Assembly: GCA_023386815.1 (NCBI GenBank)
Contig: JAEWIZ010000023.1
Coordinates: 143,609-207,608, forward strand
Length of the DNA: 64,000 bases
Origin: Bacillota bacterium
GTDB taxonomy: Bacteria > Bacillota > Clostridia > Lachnospirales > Lachnospiraceae
Reading direction: 5' to 3'
Made by a program: the position numbers and the translations under genes. Under the pieces are notes generated by a model, which saw only the letters and a program-made list of their open reading frames with translations, had not been told where the DNA came from and searched no databases. Every line of letters starts with the position of its first letter. The first letter of the stretch is position 1. Positions 9,535 to 18,899 of this stretch are shown here, in pieces.

Positions 9535-9568
9535 AAAAAAGCCAACCATTTCATATGGTTGACTTTTT
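9535..9568. terminator. Terminator downstream of the BspA/Big2 surface protein gene
   Basis: Stem AGCCAACCAT / ATGGTTGACT (one G-T pair) around a short loop, with six A before and six T after it. On the minus strand it therefore ends in TTTTTT and terminates the 9709-12690 gene. The flanking A and T runs make it potentially bidirectional. Confidence 0.75.
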
Positions 9569-9640
9569 TGCTGCTACCTTTCATGGCTTGATCATTGTTC
9601 TACATTCACTTATTGAACGCATGTTATTAGTCTAAATTTT

Positions 9641-9705
9641 GATCTACATTATGATCACAGTTATTGATCTACCTTTTGATCACAGTTATTAATCTACCTT
9701 TTATC
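9641..9705. repeat. 25-bp tandem repeat, about 2.6 copies
   Basis: Two consecutive 25-nt units (9641-9665 and 9666-9690, differing at two positions) of the form GATCTACCTTTTGATCACAG + TTATT, then a partial third from 9691. They lie between the stop codon of the 993-residue surface protein and its terminator, so they would be in its 3' UTR. Confidence 0.8.
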
Positions 9706-9708
9706 TTT

Positions 9709-12690
9709 CTACATTTTAACAGAGTAAACGGACGAAAACTTACTGTATATCTTTTTCTTACCTACAATTCTATAAGTCCTAACTTTATAATAGTAGGTTT
9801 TACCCTTCGTTAATCCGTAATTGATATAGTGTAGTGAGGTTGTGTTTTTTACTAAGCGATAGGATTCTTTCAGTGAAGAGGTTCTATACACTTCATAGCC
9901 TGATGCACCACTTACTTTATTCCAAGTAAACTTTGCTGTACCTGATTTAACCTTTCCTAGTTTTGTATTACTTGGTGTTGCAGGTACCGGGATTACACTG
10001 GTAGCAGAAGAGAAGCTTCCATATACCTTTTTCGTTCCCTGAACTCTATAGGCTCTAATCTTATAATAATAAGTACTTCCTGTCGTTAAGCCTGTATTCG
10101 TAAATGTTTTTGCAGTGGTAGTCTTGACCTTTGTATACTTTCCGGTCTTCGAACTTGCTCTATATATTTCATAACCAGAGGCACCACTAATCGCTCCCCA
10201 GGTAATCTTAACATTATTATATCCACCTGACGCAGTTCTTATGGAACCTGGCACTGAAAGCTTAACAACAACAGTACATACAGCCTTCTTCCCATCTCCG
10301 GCGGTGGCAGTGACGGTCGCTGTTCCTGTATTTATTGTCTTAATCTTTCCCTTTGCATCAACTGTGATAACAGATTTGTTGCTGCTTTCCCAGATAACCG
10401 TCCGATCATCCATTGCATTGATCGGATTAAAGTTTACGGTAAGCCCCTGGCTCTTGCCAAGATATAGCACTAAGCTCTTATAATTCAAGGAAATACTATT
10501 AATATCGGATGCAACATTTACGATACAGGAAGCAGAATAGGCACCGCTTTTAACAGTAAGGGTTGCCTTACCCCTTTTTAGTGCTGTTATAGTTCCATTG
10601 GAACTAGTTACAACGGATTCATCTGAGGACGTTATTATAACTTCATCCGTAGCATCATAGGGTAAGATCGTAAATTGAAGCTTCTGTGTCTGACCCACTA
10701 TTAACGAAAGCTCTTGCGGTGATAATTCTATGGAGGTGGTTGGATTTTGTACAATCACCGAAATAGTATCCGAATACCTTCCAACCATTGCAGTGATCGT
10801 AGCTTTACCTGGTTTAACTGCAGTGATAACCCCGTTTGCAACCTTTAAAATACTTTCATCGGAACTTATAAAATAAATTGTCTTATCATCCGTTGTATCC
10901 ATGGGATCCAGGGAAACCGCAATTTTCTTACTCTCACCCTTATTAATAATTATCTTATCATAATCAGAGAATATTCCTTTTAATGGATTGCTCACAGTAA
11001 CTTTACAAACCGCAGTTATTGACCCGGAGGTGGCAGTTATGATTGCTGATCCGTTTCCTTTTGCATAGATACGTCCTTGCTCAACGGTAACAATGGATTG
11101 ATTGGAACTTTTCCAGGTTATAGCTTTATTTGTTACATTTGCAGGTGTGAAATTCAAGGAAAGCTTAGCAGACTCCCCCTTATTCAAGGACACATCATTG
11201 TTAGTAAAGGCTATTGATGTAGGGTTAACTGTTGTTCCTCCAACGATAATATGGCTGGAAGCTGAATATTTTCCCATTACTGCAGTGATATCTGCTTCTC
11301 CCGCTCCAACACCTGTCACATTGCCTTTAGAATCTACTGTAATCACTGATGGATTAGAACTGCTCCAGGTTATGGATCCAGTGATATCTGAGGAGTGTTC
11401 CGGGTAAAAGAATGGCTTTAGAGAAACACTCTCATTCACCTTAATATTTATAATATCTTCTGCAAAGCTCATTTCCTCCAGTGGAAGCGTTACAATTTGG
11501 TAATGCAGCGGATAGTTCTTTGCAAAATAGTCTTCTGCAAAGGAATTTTTATATACTGTTACCCCGGTATAAGGAAATTCTCCAACTCCAATACTATTAA
11601 CACCGCTGGGGATTCGAAGAGGACGTAAATTTTCACAGCCATAGAAGGATAAGTTCCCTATAGAAGTCAGTTCGTCCGGAAGGTTAACACTGATCAAGCT
11701 TTTACAATTGTAGAATGCAAAATCTCCAATTGAATTTACATTCTCCTGAATTCGAATGCTTGAGAGATTAGTGCAGCCAAAGAAGGTAAATTCTCCAATA
11801 CTGGTAACATAGTAGGGTATCTTAATACTAGTTAAGCTTTTACAGTCATAAAACGCATTGGCACCAATTGTTTTTACAGCATCTGGGATATGTATATTCT
11901 TCAAGTTGCTGCAATTATAGAAGGCTGAACTTCCAATTTTAGTAATAGTCTCCGGCAAGCTAATAAAGGTCAAATTAATACAATCTCGAAATACTGCATT
12001 TTCAATTGTGGTTACTCCTTCCGGTATACTGATGCTTGTAATACTGCTGCATCCCGAAAATGCACCCGTCCCAATGGAGGTCACTCCCTGGGGCATTGCA
12101 ATGCCTGTCAGCTTCGCACAATTACTAAAGGCATTGACACCGATGCTAGTTAATTTATCAGGTAAATTCATACTGATTAGATTACTGCAATCATAAAATG
12201 CTCTATCTCCAATATAAGTAATCCCATTTGGTAAATACATACTGGTTAAGCTACTACAGCCATTAAACGTACCGGCTTCCATACGGGTCACCTTTCCCGG
12301 TATATTCACGGTCGTGAGGCTGGTACAGTTTACAAATGCATCTTCACCAATCACCGTAACGGTCTCAGGCAATGTAAGCCTTGTCATTTCTGTTGCAGAA
12401 CGAAATGCATTCGCGCTCACTTCCACAACATTGTATATCATGTTGCTATTTGTAACAGTGGAGGGTATCACTACCTCTCCTGATAATTTTTTATTTACTT
12501 GTTCCGAATATATGATTTGTGCTCTACCATTCTCTGTTACTGTTGGTTCACTGAGTACTTTATAGGTAATCATTTGATCTTCATTCGTATATTGGAAAAC
12601 ACTACCAACATATGCATTTGTTGATCCGGTCTTCATTATCGTGAGTAGAGTAATAGTGAATAATATTACCAGGAGAACTTTTCCTTTCAT
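9709..12690 (-). CDS. Secreted surface protein: BspA-type LRR, five Big2 domains, two FN3 domains
   Basis: 993 residues. Signal peptide at 1-27 (VLLVILFTITLLTIM, then NAYV). Residues about 70-395 are BspA-type (LRR_5) leucine-rich repeats of 23 residues with the recurring pattern SIGxxAFxxCxxLTSIxIPxxVT. Residues about 405-810 are five bacterial Ig-like (Big2) domains, each ending in a GKATITA-like strand. Residues about 815-993 are two fibronectin type III domains (SGYEIYR...TYYYKIRAYR). No catalytic domain or LPXTG signal is present. Such proteins usually act in adhesion or carbohydrate and matrix binding; attachment may be non-covalent. It is a single-gene unit. Confidence 0.88.
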   Translation of the reverse strand: MKGKVLLVILFTITLLTIMKTGSTNAYVGSVFQYTNEDQMITYKVLSEPTVTENGRAQIIYSEQVNKKLSGEVVIPSTVTNSNMIYNVVEVSANAFRSATEMTRLTLPETVTVIGEDAFVNCTSLTTVNIPGKVTRMEAGTFNGCSSLTSMYLPNGITYIGDRAFYDCSNLISMNLPDKLTSIGVNAFSNCAKLTGIAMPQGVTSIGTGAFSGCSSITSISIPEGVTTIENAVFRDCINLTFISLPETITKIGSSAFYNCSNLKNIHIPDAVKTIGANAFYDCKSLTSIKIPYYVTSIGEFTFFGCTNLSSIRIQENVNSIGDFAFYNCKSLISVNLPDELTSIGNLSFYGCENLRPLRIPSGVNSIGVGEFPYTGVTVYKNSFAEDYFAKNYPLHYQIVTLPLEEMSFAEDIINIKVNESVSLKPFFYPEHSSDITGSITWSSSNPSVITVDSKGNVTGVGAGEADITAVMGKYSASSHIIVGGTTVNPTSIAFTNNDVSLNKGESAKLSLNFTPANVTNKAITWKSSNQSIVTVEQGRIYAKGNGSAIITATSGSITAVCKVTVSNPLKGIFSDYDKIIINKGESKKIAVSLDPMDTTDDKTIYFISSDESILKVANGVITAVKPGKATITAMVGRYSDTISVIVQNPTTSIELSPQELSLIVGQTQKLQFTILPYDATDEVIITSSDESVVTSSNGTITALKRGKATLTVKSGAYSASCIVNVASDINSISLNYKSLVLYLGKSQGLTVNFNPINAMDDRTVIWESSNKSVITVDAKGKIKTINTGTATVTATAGDGKKAVCTVVVKLSVPGSIRTASGGYNNVKITWGAISGASGYEIYRASSKTGKYTKVKTTTAKTFTNTGLTTGSTYYYKIRAYRVQGTKKVYGSFSSATSVIPVPATPSNTKLGKVKSGTAKFTWNKVSGASGYEVYRTSSLKESYRLVKNTTSLHYINYGLTKGKTYYYKVRTYRIVGKKKIYSKFSSVYSVKM

Positions 12691-12898
12691 ATCCCTGTTC
12701 CTTTCCTCTACATCTCTTGGATATTCGCCTGTGGTTCAATTCTTACTTTGAACGCGAATGCGAAATAGTATCAATTGTCATACTAATTTATTGTAACATG
12801 TTTCACTCGCATATCAATCGGTAATGATTTACATTCAAATTGGTATCTTCATCTGATGCTGTGAATGAATGCACTTACTGAGTTTGCTCTAAACAAAA

Positions 12899-12933
12899 AT
12901 CTCTTACACTACCAGTTTGGTAGTATAAGAGAT
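12899..12933 (-). terminator. Terminator of the fucosidase gene
   Basis: Fifteen-bp stem (one mismatch) pairing ATCTCTTACACTACC with GGTAGTATAAGAGAT around a 5-nt loop. On the minus strand it is followed by TTTTTG. It lies 93 bp beyond the GH95 stop and ends the transporter-fucosidase unit. Confidence 0.8.
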
Positions 12934-13025
12934 CTCCTATTTATTAATTGTTGTTAAAAAACCCCTGTTAACTGCATATCATCAAAGAATTTTGCTGTAA
13001 CGTTTTCTTCTGTTTCAGAGCTTGC

Positions 13026-15260
13026 TTAAATCTCTAACAGATGAGGTTGCCCCTTATTTAAGCCTATTTCCCAGCGTTTTCCTGAATATTCCACCATACA
13101 GGTTACATTTTTTTTACTGGTTAATCTTGCATATATTAACTTTCCATATTCCCATTTCATATCAACCGTTATATTGCCTCTGGCACGAAGACCTTTCACC
13201 TCACCGTTCTTCCACTGTCCAGGAAGAGCTGGCAAAAGTCTAATGACACCGTTTTGACTTTGCAATAATACCTCGGCGATACAGGTGGTTAGTCCTGTAT
13301 TACCATCTAATTCATAGACATGGTCAAAGGCTCCTGCTCCTCTGGTCGGTGGATGGTACACCATATGATTTGGCTCCAATAAATTCGTTAACATGTTCTT
13401 CATATGTCCATAAGCCTCGTCGCCGTGGAGGAGTCTGGCCTCATAGAGCATCAGCATTGACCTTGCCCAGCCTGTATCCTCCCAATTCTGGATCGGATTT
13501 AGCTTCGCCTGCAATGTCTTTTCTACAGCCTCACAAAGCTCTGGGGTATCCTCCGGGTTAATCTGTGTAAAAGGATATAAACCTAAGAGATGACTGGTAT
13601 GCCTATGTTGCGGATCTGCTTCTTCAAGGTCATGATTCCACTCTGCGATAGTACCCTGGGCGGTGATACGGTAGGGTTGTATTAGCTCCGTCTTTTCACA
13701 GACCCGCCGGTAAAGTTCATGCTTGAGACCTAACAAGTTACAGCTTTCCTGGTATACGAGAAATAATTCTCGAATCATTAAAATCTCATAGGTACAACCA
13801 TTACTAATTTGATAGGATTTGCCCTGATAAAGGAAACTATTCTCCGGTGATATGGATGGGCCGCAGGTATAATAACCAGTGGACTGATCCAGGAACAGGT
13901 ACTGTTCAAAGAATTCCACAGCAGATTCAAGTATCGGTAAGAATTCTCCCTTTAAAAACTTAAGATCCCTGCTATAGAGGAAATGCTCCCACATCTGCAT
14001 CATTACCCAGACTCCACCGGTTGGGCAGGGTGCAATCGGGGATGCCCAATAAGGTGCTGCAAATCCCCAGGCATTGGAGACCAATTCCCCGACCCAACCG
14101 CTTAGTCCATAGGATTCTCTGGCAGTTATTGTTCCAGAAGGCATTAGATCGCTCTTAATCCACTGAAATAAAGGCTTTGAGGTTTCACTTAGATTAACAG
14201 CTTCACAAGGCCAATAATTCATCTGAGTATTGATATCCAAATGCATATCACAGGTCCAGCCAATCCGGCAAGCCACATTGTCATTCCAAATTCCTTGCAG
14301 GTGTGCCGGAAGTTTGGAATCCTCCCTTGAGCTGGATAAGAGGAGATAACGCCCATACTGGAACAGGACGGGGATTTGATTCACATACTCATCACTTCCG
14401 CTCAGCTGTAAGCTTATCCTATCCATGTATTTTCTAATATCCCTTTGGTGTCTTTGCTTTAATCTGGAATAATCCTTCTCAATGCATCCCTGCACATGAC
14501 TTATTACTTCCTGGAGTATTTGTTTTTTATCACTTGCCTGAGTTCTTTTAAAATCTGTTACGAATCTCAAGTATAGCTTAATATCAGTAGCTTCTTTAAT
14601 AATAATGCCATTATCATCTACCCTACAGTTTCCATCGGTTACAACGGCAGCATGACCCACTGCCATAACTCCGCATAGACTATCACAGTGCAATGTCTCA
14701 TAAGCATGGCAGGTAAAGCTCAGTGTGGTATTCTCATAATGCACATTCCCATATTCGTTAGACGGTTGAAAAGAGATTTTAATCTCACCTTTTCCACCAA
14801 GTTTGATATGATCCATTAAGATTTGGTCCGGATGGGATAGAAAAATCTCTTCCTGATACTTATAACCATCCTTTTGAAAGGAAGTGGTCACCTTTCCATT
14901 TCTAATATCAAGACTTCTCTCATATCCAATAACTTCTTTCGGGCAGAATCCATAATCCACCAACAGATGCCCTACCGGAAGATTGGTTCCATAGTTATTG
15001 CGAATACCAATAAAATCTTCTGCTTCTTTATGTACCTTATCAAATTCGCCCCTTGAGGCAAGATCTCTCATTCTATAAAATGCTTGATTCGCACCGCTTC
15101 TGTTATCACTGTCACTTTTTTCTCCGCTGAAAAAAGTATTTTCCGACAGTTCAATCTTGTTATCCGGTAAGCTGCCATAAACCATAGCACCCATGTGACC
15201 ATTGCCAATCGGATATGCTTCTCCCCACCTGGCAGCTGGCTGATTCTTCATTAACTTCAT
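13026..15260 (-). CDS. GH95 alpha-L-fucosidase (or alpha-L-galactosidase), cytoplasmic
   Basis: 744 residues, matching glycoside hydrolase family 95 over its length. N-terminal GH65N-like domain: AARWGEAYPIGNGHMGAMV and ELSENTFFSG. Catalytic (alpha/alpha)6 barrel: LQGIWND, INTQMNYWP, GPSISPEN and the DGNTG motif (D652), which carries the Asp that activates the catalytic Asn in this inverting family. No signal peptide, so it acts inside the cell on imported oligosaccharides, releasing terminal L-fucose (typically alpha-1,2 to galactose). It is the last gene after an ABC importer. Odd: position 342 is Asp where the family's N-x-N pair usually has its first Asn (here D342-I-N344). Fucose versus L-galactose specificity is undecided; FucU nearby favours fucose. 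Confidence 0.88.
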   Translation of the reverse strand: MKLMKNQPAARWGEAYPIGNGHMGAMVYGSLPDNKIELSENTFFSGEKSDSDNRSGANQAFYRMRDLASRGEFDKVHKEAEDFIGIRNNYGTNLPVGHLLVDYGFCPKEVIGYERSLDIRNGKVTTSFQKDGYKYQEEIFLSHPDQILMDHIKLGGKGEIKISFQPSNEYGNVHYENTTLSFTCHAYETLHCDSLCGVMAVGHAAVVTDGNCRVDDNGIIIKEATDIKLYLRFVTDFKRTQASDKKQILQEVISHVQGCIEKDYSRLKQRHQRDIRKYMDRISLQLSGSDEYVNQIPVLFQYGRYLLLSSSREDSKLPAHLQGIWNDNVACRIGWTCDMHLDINTQMNYWPCEAVNLSETSKPLFQWIKSDLMPSGTITARESYGLSGWVGELVSNAWGFAAPYWASPIAPCPTGGVWVMMQMWEHFLYSRDLKFLKGEFLPILESAVEFFEQYLFLDQSTGYYTCGPSISPENSFLYQGKSYQISNGCTYEILMIRELFLVYQESCNLLGLKHELYRRVCEKTELIQPYRITAQGTIAEWNHDLEEADPQHRHTSHLLGLYPFTQINPEDTPELCEAVEKTLQAKLNPIQNWEDTGWARSMLMLYEARLLHGDEAYGHMKNMLTNLLEPNHMVYHPPTRGAGAFDHVYELDGNTGLTTCIAEVLLQSQNGVIRLLPALPGQWKNGEVKGLRARGNITVDMKWEYGKLIYARLTSKKNVTCMVEYSGKRWEIGLNKGQPHLLEI

Positions 15261-15303
15261 AACCTCATCCCTTTCTTTTGGGTGACAAGGGAGTGACGGG
15301 GAA

Positions 15304-15394
15304 GTGACAGGGTGACAGGGTGACAGGGGGACGGGGTTGTTGTCACAATCTGTGACAACAACCCCGTCCCCCTGTCACCCTGTCACCCTGTCAC
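15304..15394. repeat. Perfect 44-bp inverted repeat with 3-nt loop (REP/MITE-like, GC-rich)
   Basis: Left arm 15304-15347 is the exact reverse complement of right arm 15351-15394; the loop is ATC. Within each arm GTGACAGG repeats about three times and is followed by GGGACGGGGTTGTTGTCACA. Looser pairing continues outwards to about 15281 and 15422. It is strikingly GC-rich for this genome and sits in the 171-bp gap between the permease stop and the GH95 start. There is no T run, so it is not an ordinary terminator. It resembles the dispersed repetitive-palindrome elements of Firmicutes; it could also block or trim the transporter transcript ahead of the fucosidase. Confidence 0.9.
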
Positions 15395-15431
15395 CCTGTC
15401 ACGCTCCTGTCTCACACCCCTGCCATTTTGA

Positions 15432-16253
15432 TTATTCTTTTACCGAGCCGGAGGTTAAACCACCTACAATATATCTCTGTCCAAGCAGATATACAATAAT
15501 AACAGGAATACAAGTCAGGATAATATCTGCATATATGTAATTCCAATAATTCTTATTCTTTCCAAAGAACTGATACACTGACATCGTCATAGGGAACAGC
15601 TTACTGTCACTGGATAAATACAGTGGTGTCAAGAAGTCATTCCATACTCCCATGAACTGCAGAATGAAGCAAGTTACAAGCGTCGGTTTTAATAAAGGAG
15701 CGATAATGATAAAGAACAGTCTTAATGGTCCTGCACCATCGATTACCGCTGCTTCATCTAGTTCCACTGGAACTGAGAGAATAAAGTTACGTATTGTGAA
15801 GACACAGAATGGTATCATGGAGCTTATGAATACAATTAATATACCCATTCTGCTGTTGGTTAAATGAAATACATTCAAAACTTTGATTAAAGTAACAAAG
15901 TTTACCGGGAAAAACAATCCGCAGAGAATGAAATAATATAAGAAATTATTAAGTTTTGTACGATTTCTGCAGATGACAAAGGCCGCCATTGCACAGGCTA
16001 CCACTGCAATCGTCGTGGAAAAACCAGCATAAAATAAACTGTTAAAAAAACCTCTTACTAATCTTCCCTTCTCAATTACCTCTGTATAGTTGCTAAAGAA
16101 CCACTCTGTAGGAAGGGAAAGCTTCATTCTGGCAGCTTCACCCTTTGACTTAAAGGAATTAATCAGTACCATATAAAATGGAAGAATAACGATCACACTG
16201 AGAAACAGACAAATGAGCTGTTTTACTACTTTAATTACAAGCTTTTTTATCAT
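15432..16253 (-). CDS. Carbohydrate ABC transporter permease (MalG-like)
   Basis: 273 residues, six membrane helices, matching the CUT1-family MalG/UgpE-type permease. The EAA loop that contacts the ATPase is at ELDEAAVIDGAGPLRLFFIIIAPLLKP. It forms the inner-membrane channel with the permease encoded just upstream, overlapping it by 4 bp, so translation is probably coupled. No ATPase gene is in the cluster; CUT1 systems of Clostridia often share one MsmX-type ATPase encoded elsewhere. Confidence 0.95.
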   Translation of the reverse strand: MIKKLVIKVVKQLICLFLSVIVILPFYMVLINSFKSKGEAARMKLSLPTEWFFSNYTEVIEKGRLVRGFFNSLFYAGFSTTIAVVACAMAAFVICRNRTKLNNFLYYFILCGLFFPVNFVTLIKVLNVFHLTNSRMGILIVFISSMIPFCVFTIRNFILSVPVELDEAAVIDGAGPLRLFFIIIAPLLKPTLVTCFILQFMGVWNDFLTPLYLSSDSKLFPMTMSVYQFFGKNKNYWNYIYADIILTCIPVIIVYLLGQRYIVGGLTSGSVKE

Positions 16254-17131
16254 TGCTGTACCTCCTTCTTACCCATCACTCTTACAACAATCACGCCAAT
16301 CACTAAAGTAATCAACAATAAAATTGTATTCAAGGCTGTTGACATACCGTACTGTCCATTAGAGTAGAGCTGATAGGAATAGGTGGTAATAACCTCTGTC
16401 GCATGTCCTGGTCCACCATTGGTTAATACATAGATGATATCAAATACCTTTAAACCATAAGTGATACCAAAAACAAAGTTAATCATGATAGCGCCGGATA
16501 GCATTGGCAGGGTGATGTGCTTTAATCTGCTCCAGAAACCTGCACCATCTATCTGAGCTGCTTCATAATAGGATTCTGGTATTGTATTTAAACCGGCAAG
16601 GAAAATGGTCATAACATAACCGATACCTCTCCATGCATCCACGCCGAAAATTGATTTCCATACAAAATCTAAATCTGACAACCATTTCTGCTTTAAAAAT
16701 CCAAGCTGCAGTGCCTCAAGTCCCATATTCAGTAAACCTGTGTTGTAATTTAAGATTGATTTGAAAACTAAACCGATAATTACAAATGGAAGAATGGATG
16801 GTAAGTAAAGAAGTGTTCTGTAAATGCCCTTTCCCTTCACGCCTTCCTGCAATAAAATAGCTAAAAATAAAGCCGGAATCAATTTTATAATATTTGATAC
16901 TACCGTAAATACTAACGTGTTCGTAATTCCGGATACATAATTCTTATTTGATGTAAAAATATCTATGTAATTTTGTAATCCAACGAATTTAACTCCCGTA
17001 TTGGCGCTATATGCGCTCCAATCCGTAAAGGAATAAAAAGCACCCAGTAAGCTTGGTATCAAGAAGAAAATCACATATGCTATTAAAGGAATTACCAAAA
17101 ACCATTGTGGGTAAATTCTTTTTTTATTCAC
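16250..17131 (-). CDS. Carbohydrate ABC transporter permease (MalF-like)
   Basis: 293 residues with six predicted membrane helices, of the CUT1 MalF/UgpA type. The EAA motif is present at ESYYEAAQIDGAGFWSRLKHITLPML. It pairs with the overlapping downstream permease and takes ligand from the lipoprotein encoded 182 bp upstream. The gap to the binding-protein gene contains a hairpin (17269-17290), a common arrangement that lets the binding protein be made in excess over the permeases. Confidence 0.95.
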   Translation of the reverse strand: MNKKRIYPQWFLVIPLIAYVIFFLIPSLLGAFYSFTDWSAYSANTGVKFVGLQNYIDIFTSNKNYVSGITNTLVFTVVSNIIKLIPALFLAILLQEGVKGKGIYRTLLYLPSILPFVIIGLVFKSILNYNTGLLNMGLEALQLGFLKQKWLSDLDFVWKSIFGVDAWRGIGYVMTIFLAGLNTIPESYYEAAQIDGAGFWSRLKHITLPMLSGAIMINFVFGITYGLKVFDIIYVLTNGGPGHATEVITTYSYQLYSNGQYGMSTALNTILLLITLVIGVIVVRVMGKKEVQQ

Positions 17132-17268
17132 AATATACCTCCATTCTGCTGTCGCTTATAACCAATGTGAATAGTCAGAAGTAATAGTTCAATCTCTGTG
17201 AGTATCGCTGCACTCTTTGCTATGCGCCCTATTTCACACTTATATATTTATCACTTTCTAAAGATAGC

Positions 17269-17290
17269 GCAGAGGCTATTAGGCCTCTGC
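17269..17290 (-). promoter_or_regulatory. Intercistronic hairpin between binding protein and permeases
   Basis: Eight-bp perfect stem GCAGAGGC / GCCTCTGC with a 6-nt loop, 22 bp past the stop of the binding-protein gene. It has no T run. By analogy with malE-malF-type intergenic hairpins it may protect the upstream mRNA from 3' exonucleases and so raise binding-protein levels. Confidence 0.55.
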
Positions 17291-17312
17291 ACCAACTAGT
17301 CAGTTCACTTTG

Positions 17313-18698
17313 TTAATTGCCCCAAGCAGGATCTCCGGATGCTTTCGCTGCCTCAGCTCTGTTTGCATCCATATTCTTAAGAACATCATTTGCTTCAATT
17401 TCTCCTAAGCAGAAGGATACCATATCAGCACCAAAATTCATCCAATAGTTATTTGTATACTTTGTTGCTGTCTGAAGAACACCAATCTCCATCTTTTCTG
17501 CCGGAATTGTTGACATAAATGCTTCTTCTTCAGGTAACCAATGCTGCTGTACATTTGCATCAATTACATCCAGATTGGTATATTGAGGTGAATTGTCAAG
17601 AATTTCTTGCATACTCTCTGTTGTTGTAACAAAGGAGAAGAATGCCTTAACTAAATCAGGATGCTCACTGGATGCACTACCAAACATGGTAGGGCCGCCT
17701 GGATTTGTAGGGAAGTAGGTATTATCACCTAGAGGAAGAAGGAATAAACCAAATTCATCCGCAGTTCCTGTTTCTTCCTGGATCTGTTTAATATAACTGG
17801 AGTTAGCCATAGCCATAGCAATATTTCTATCGCCAAAATCATTCGCCATATTTGTACTGTCAGTACCAATCCAGTCTTCACCAAAATAGCCTAAGTCAGC
17901 TAATTCTTTAAATTGCTCCAGTACTTCAAGCATCTTTGCATTATCTGCAAATTTTGCTGTATTGTTATTTAAACCATCATATAAACCAGGAGTTGCTTCT
18001 TCATAAACCCCACCGATTTGGAAGAAGGACAACTGATGCTGCCATCCGTCAGCACCTGGAATGAACCAAGGTGTGACACCCTTTTCTGCAATTTTAGCGC
18101 ATAAATCTTTAAACTCTGCATATGTAGCAGGAATTGTCCAGCCATTTTCATCAAATAAAGACTTGTTATACAGCATGACATACTCTGGAGAATTATGCCA
18201 TAATTGTAAACCGTATAATTTGCCATTATAAGAACAGGATGCCAATCTTGCTGTTGGCATTACGGTTGCCCAATCTGCACCTGTAAAATCAAGGCAATAT
18301 TTGTCTGGATCAACAATCTGTGATCCAATCGCAAATGGATCTGACTGAATCCAAAAGATATCTGTTAAGGTATCTGTTGATAATTTTGACTTTAAAATGT
18401 CTGAATACTGATCTGCAGGAATTGTCTGTAAATCTACTGTAACCCCATATTCCTCTTCAAATCTTGCAATTGTTGCATCATATCTGTTGTCCATCCATCC
18501 AGCAGATACTAAAATACTGAGCTCCTGTCCCGCAAAATCCGGAGTCTCTGACTCAGGTGCTTCTGTTACTTCTGTTTCCTGTGAAGTATCTGGCTGGTTT
18601 TCTGTACCGGTAGATACATCGTTACCTTTGCCGCAACCCACAAAAAGAAATGTTGACATACTTACGCATAAAACTAAAGCCGCAATTTTCTTAAACAT
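17313..18698 (-). CDS. Extracellular solute-binding lipoprotein of a sugar ABC importer
   Basis: 461 residues. Lipoprotein signal MFKKIAALVLCVSMSTFLFV with lipobox FVGC, then an acidic Ser/Thr/Glu-rich linker (GTENQPDTSQETEVTEAPES), then a family-1 solute-binding fold (SBP_bac_1, PF01547/13416). It captures an oligosaccharide or sugar outside the membrane for the two permeases downstream. The start ATG has GGAGGG six bases upstream; a longer in-frame opening to 18740 lacks one. The gene is transcribed away from the histidine-kinase gene, whose product pair probably controls it. Confidence 0.93.
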   Translation of the reverse strand: MFKKIAALVLCVSMSTFLFVGCGKGNDVSTGTENQPDTSQETEVTEAPESETPDFAGQELSILVSAGWMDNRYDATIARFEEEYGVTVDLQTIPADQYSDILKSKLSTDTLTDIFWIQSDPFAIGSQIVDPDKYCLDFTGADWATVMPTARLASCSYNGKLYGLQLWHNSPEYVMLYNKSLFDENGWTIPATYAEFKDLCAKIAEKGVTPWFIPGADGWQHQLSFFQIGGVYEEATPGLYDGLNNNTAKFADNAKMLEVLEQFKELADLGYFGEDWIGTDSTNMANDFGDRNIAMAMANSSYIKQIQEETGTADEFGLFLLPLGDNTYFPTNPGGPTMFGSASSEHPDLVKAFFSFVTTTESMQEILDNSPQYTNLDVIDANVQQHWLPEEEAFMSTIPAEKMEIGVLQTATKYTNNYWMNFGADMVSFCLGEIEANDVLKNMDANRAEAAKASGDPAWGN

Positions 18699-18836
18699 TA
18701 ATAACCCTCCCTTATATTTTGTCTTATTTTTCAAAGACATTTTGTTTACATAGTGAATTATATCAAATGGCCCTTAGGACAGCTATGCACTTTTTCATTA
18801 ACTTTTTGGACTATCTTTACATTTGGATATATTCAT

Positions 18837-18865
18837 TTGTACTTTTATTGTTCAAATGTTATAAT
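18837..18865 (+). promoter_or_regulatory. Sigma-A-type promoter of the histidine kinase/response regulator operon
   Basis: -35 TTGTAC (18837-18842), 17-bp spacer, -10 TATAAT (18860-18865). Predicted start near 18872 gives a leader of about 28 nt before the kinase ATG at 18900. Confidence 0.7.
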
Positions 18866-18899
18866 GTCAATATCCCCGCGAAAGGTGTATTCTTGACAT

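Noticed and set aside
9709..12690. Treating the internal repeats of the BspA/Big2 gene as a DNA repeat array.
   Set aside because: The periodicity is explained by 23-residue protein repeats and Ig-like domains; the nucleotide copies are diverged.
15304..15394. Reading the 44-bp palindrome as a plain terminator or as a CRISPR-like repeat.
   Set aside because: No T tract on either strand, and the internal GTGACAGG copies are contiguous without spacers.
18699..18836. Catabolite-responsive (cre) operator and a strong promoter for the sugar-binding lipoprotein gene.
   Set aside because: A TATAAT is present on the minus strand but has no acceptable -35 at 16-18 bp, and no 14-bp cre-like palindrome was found.
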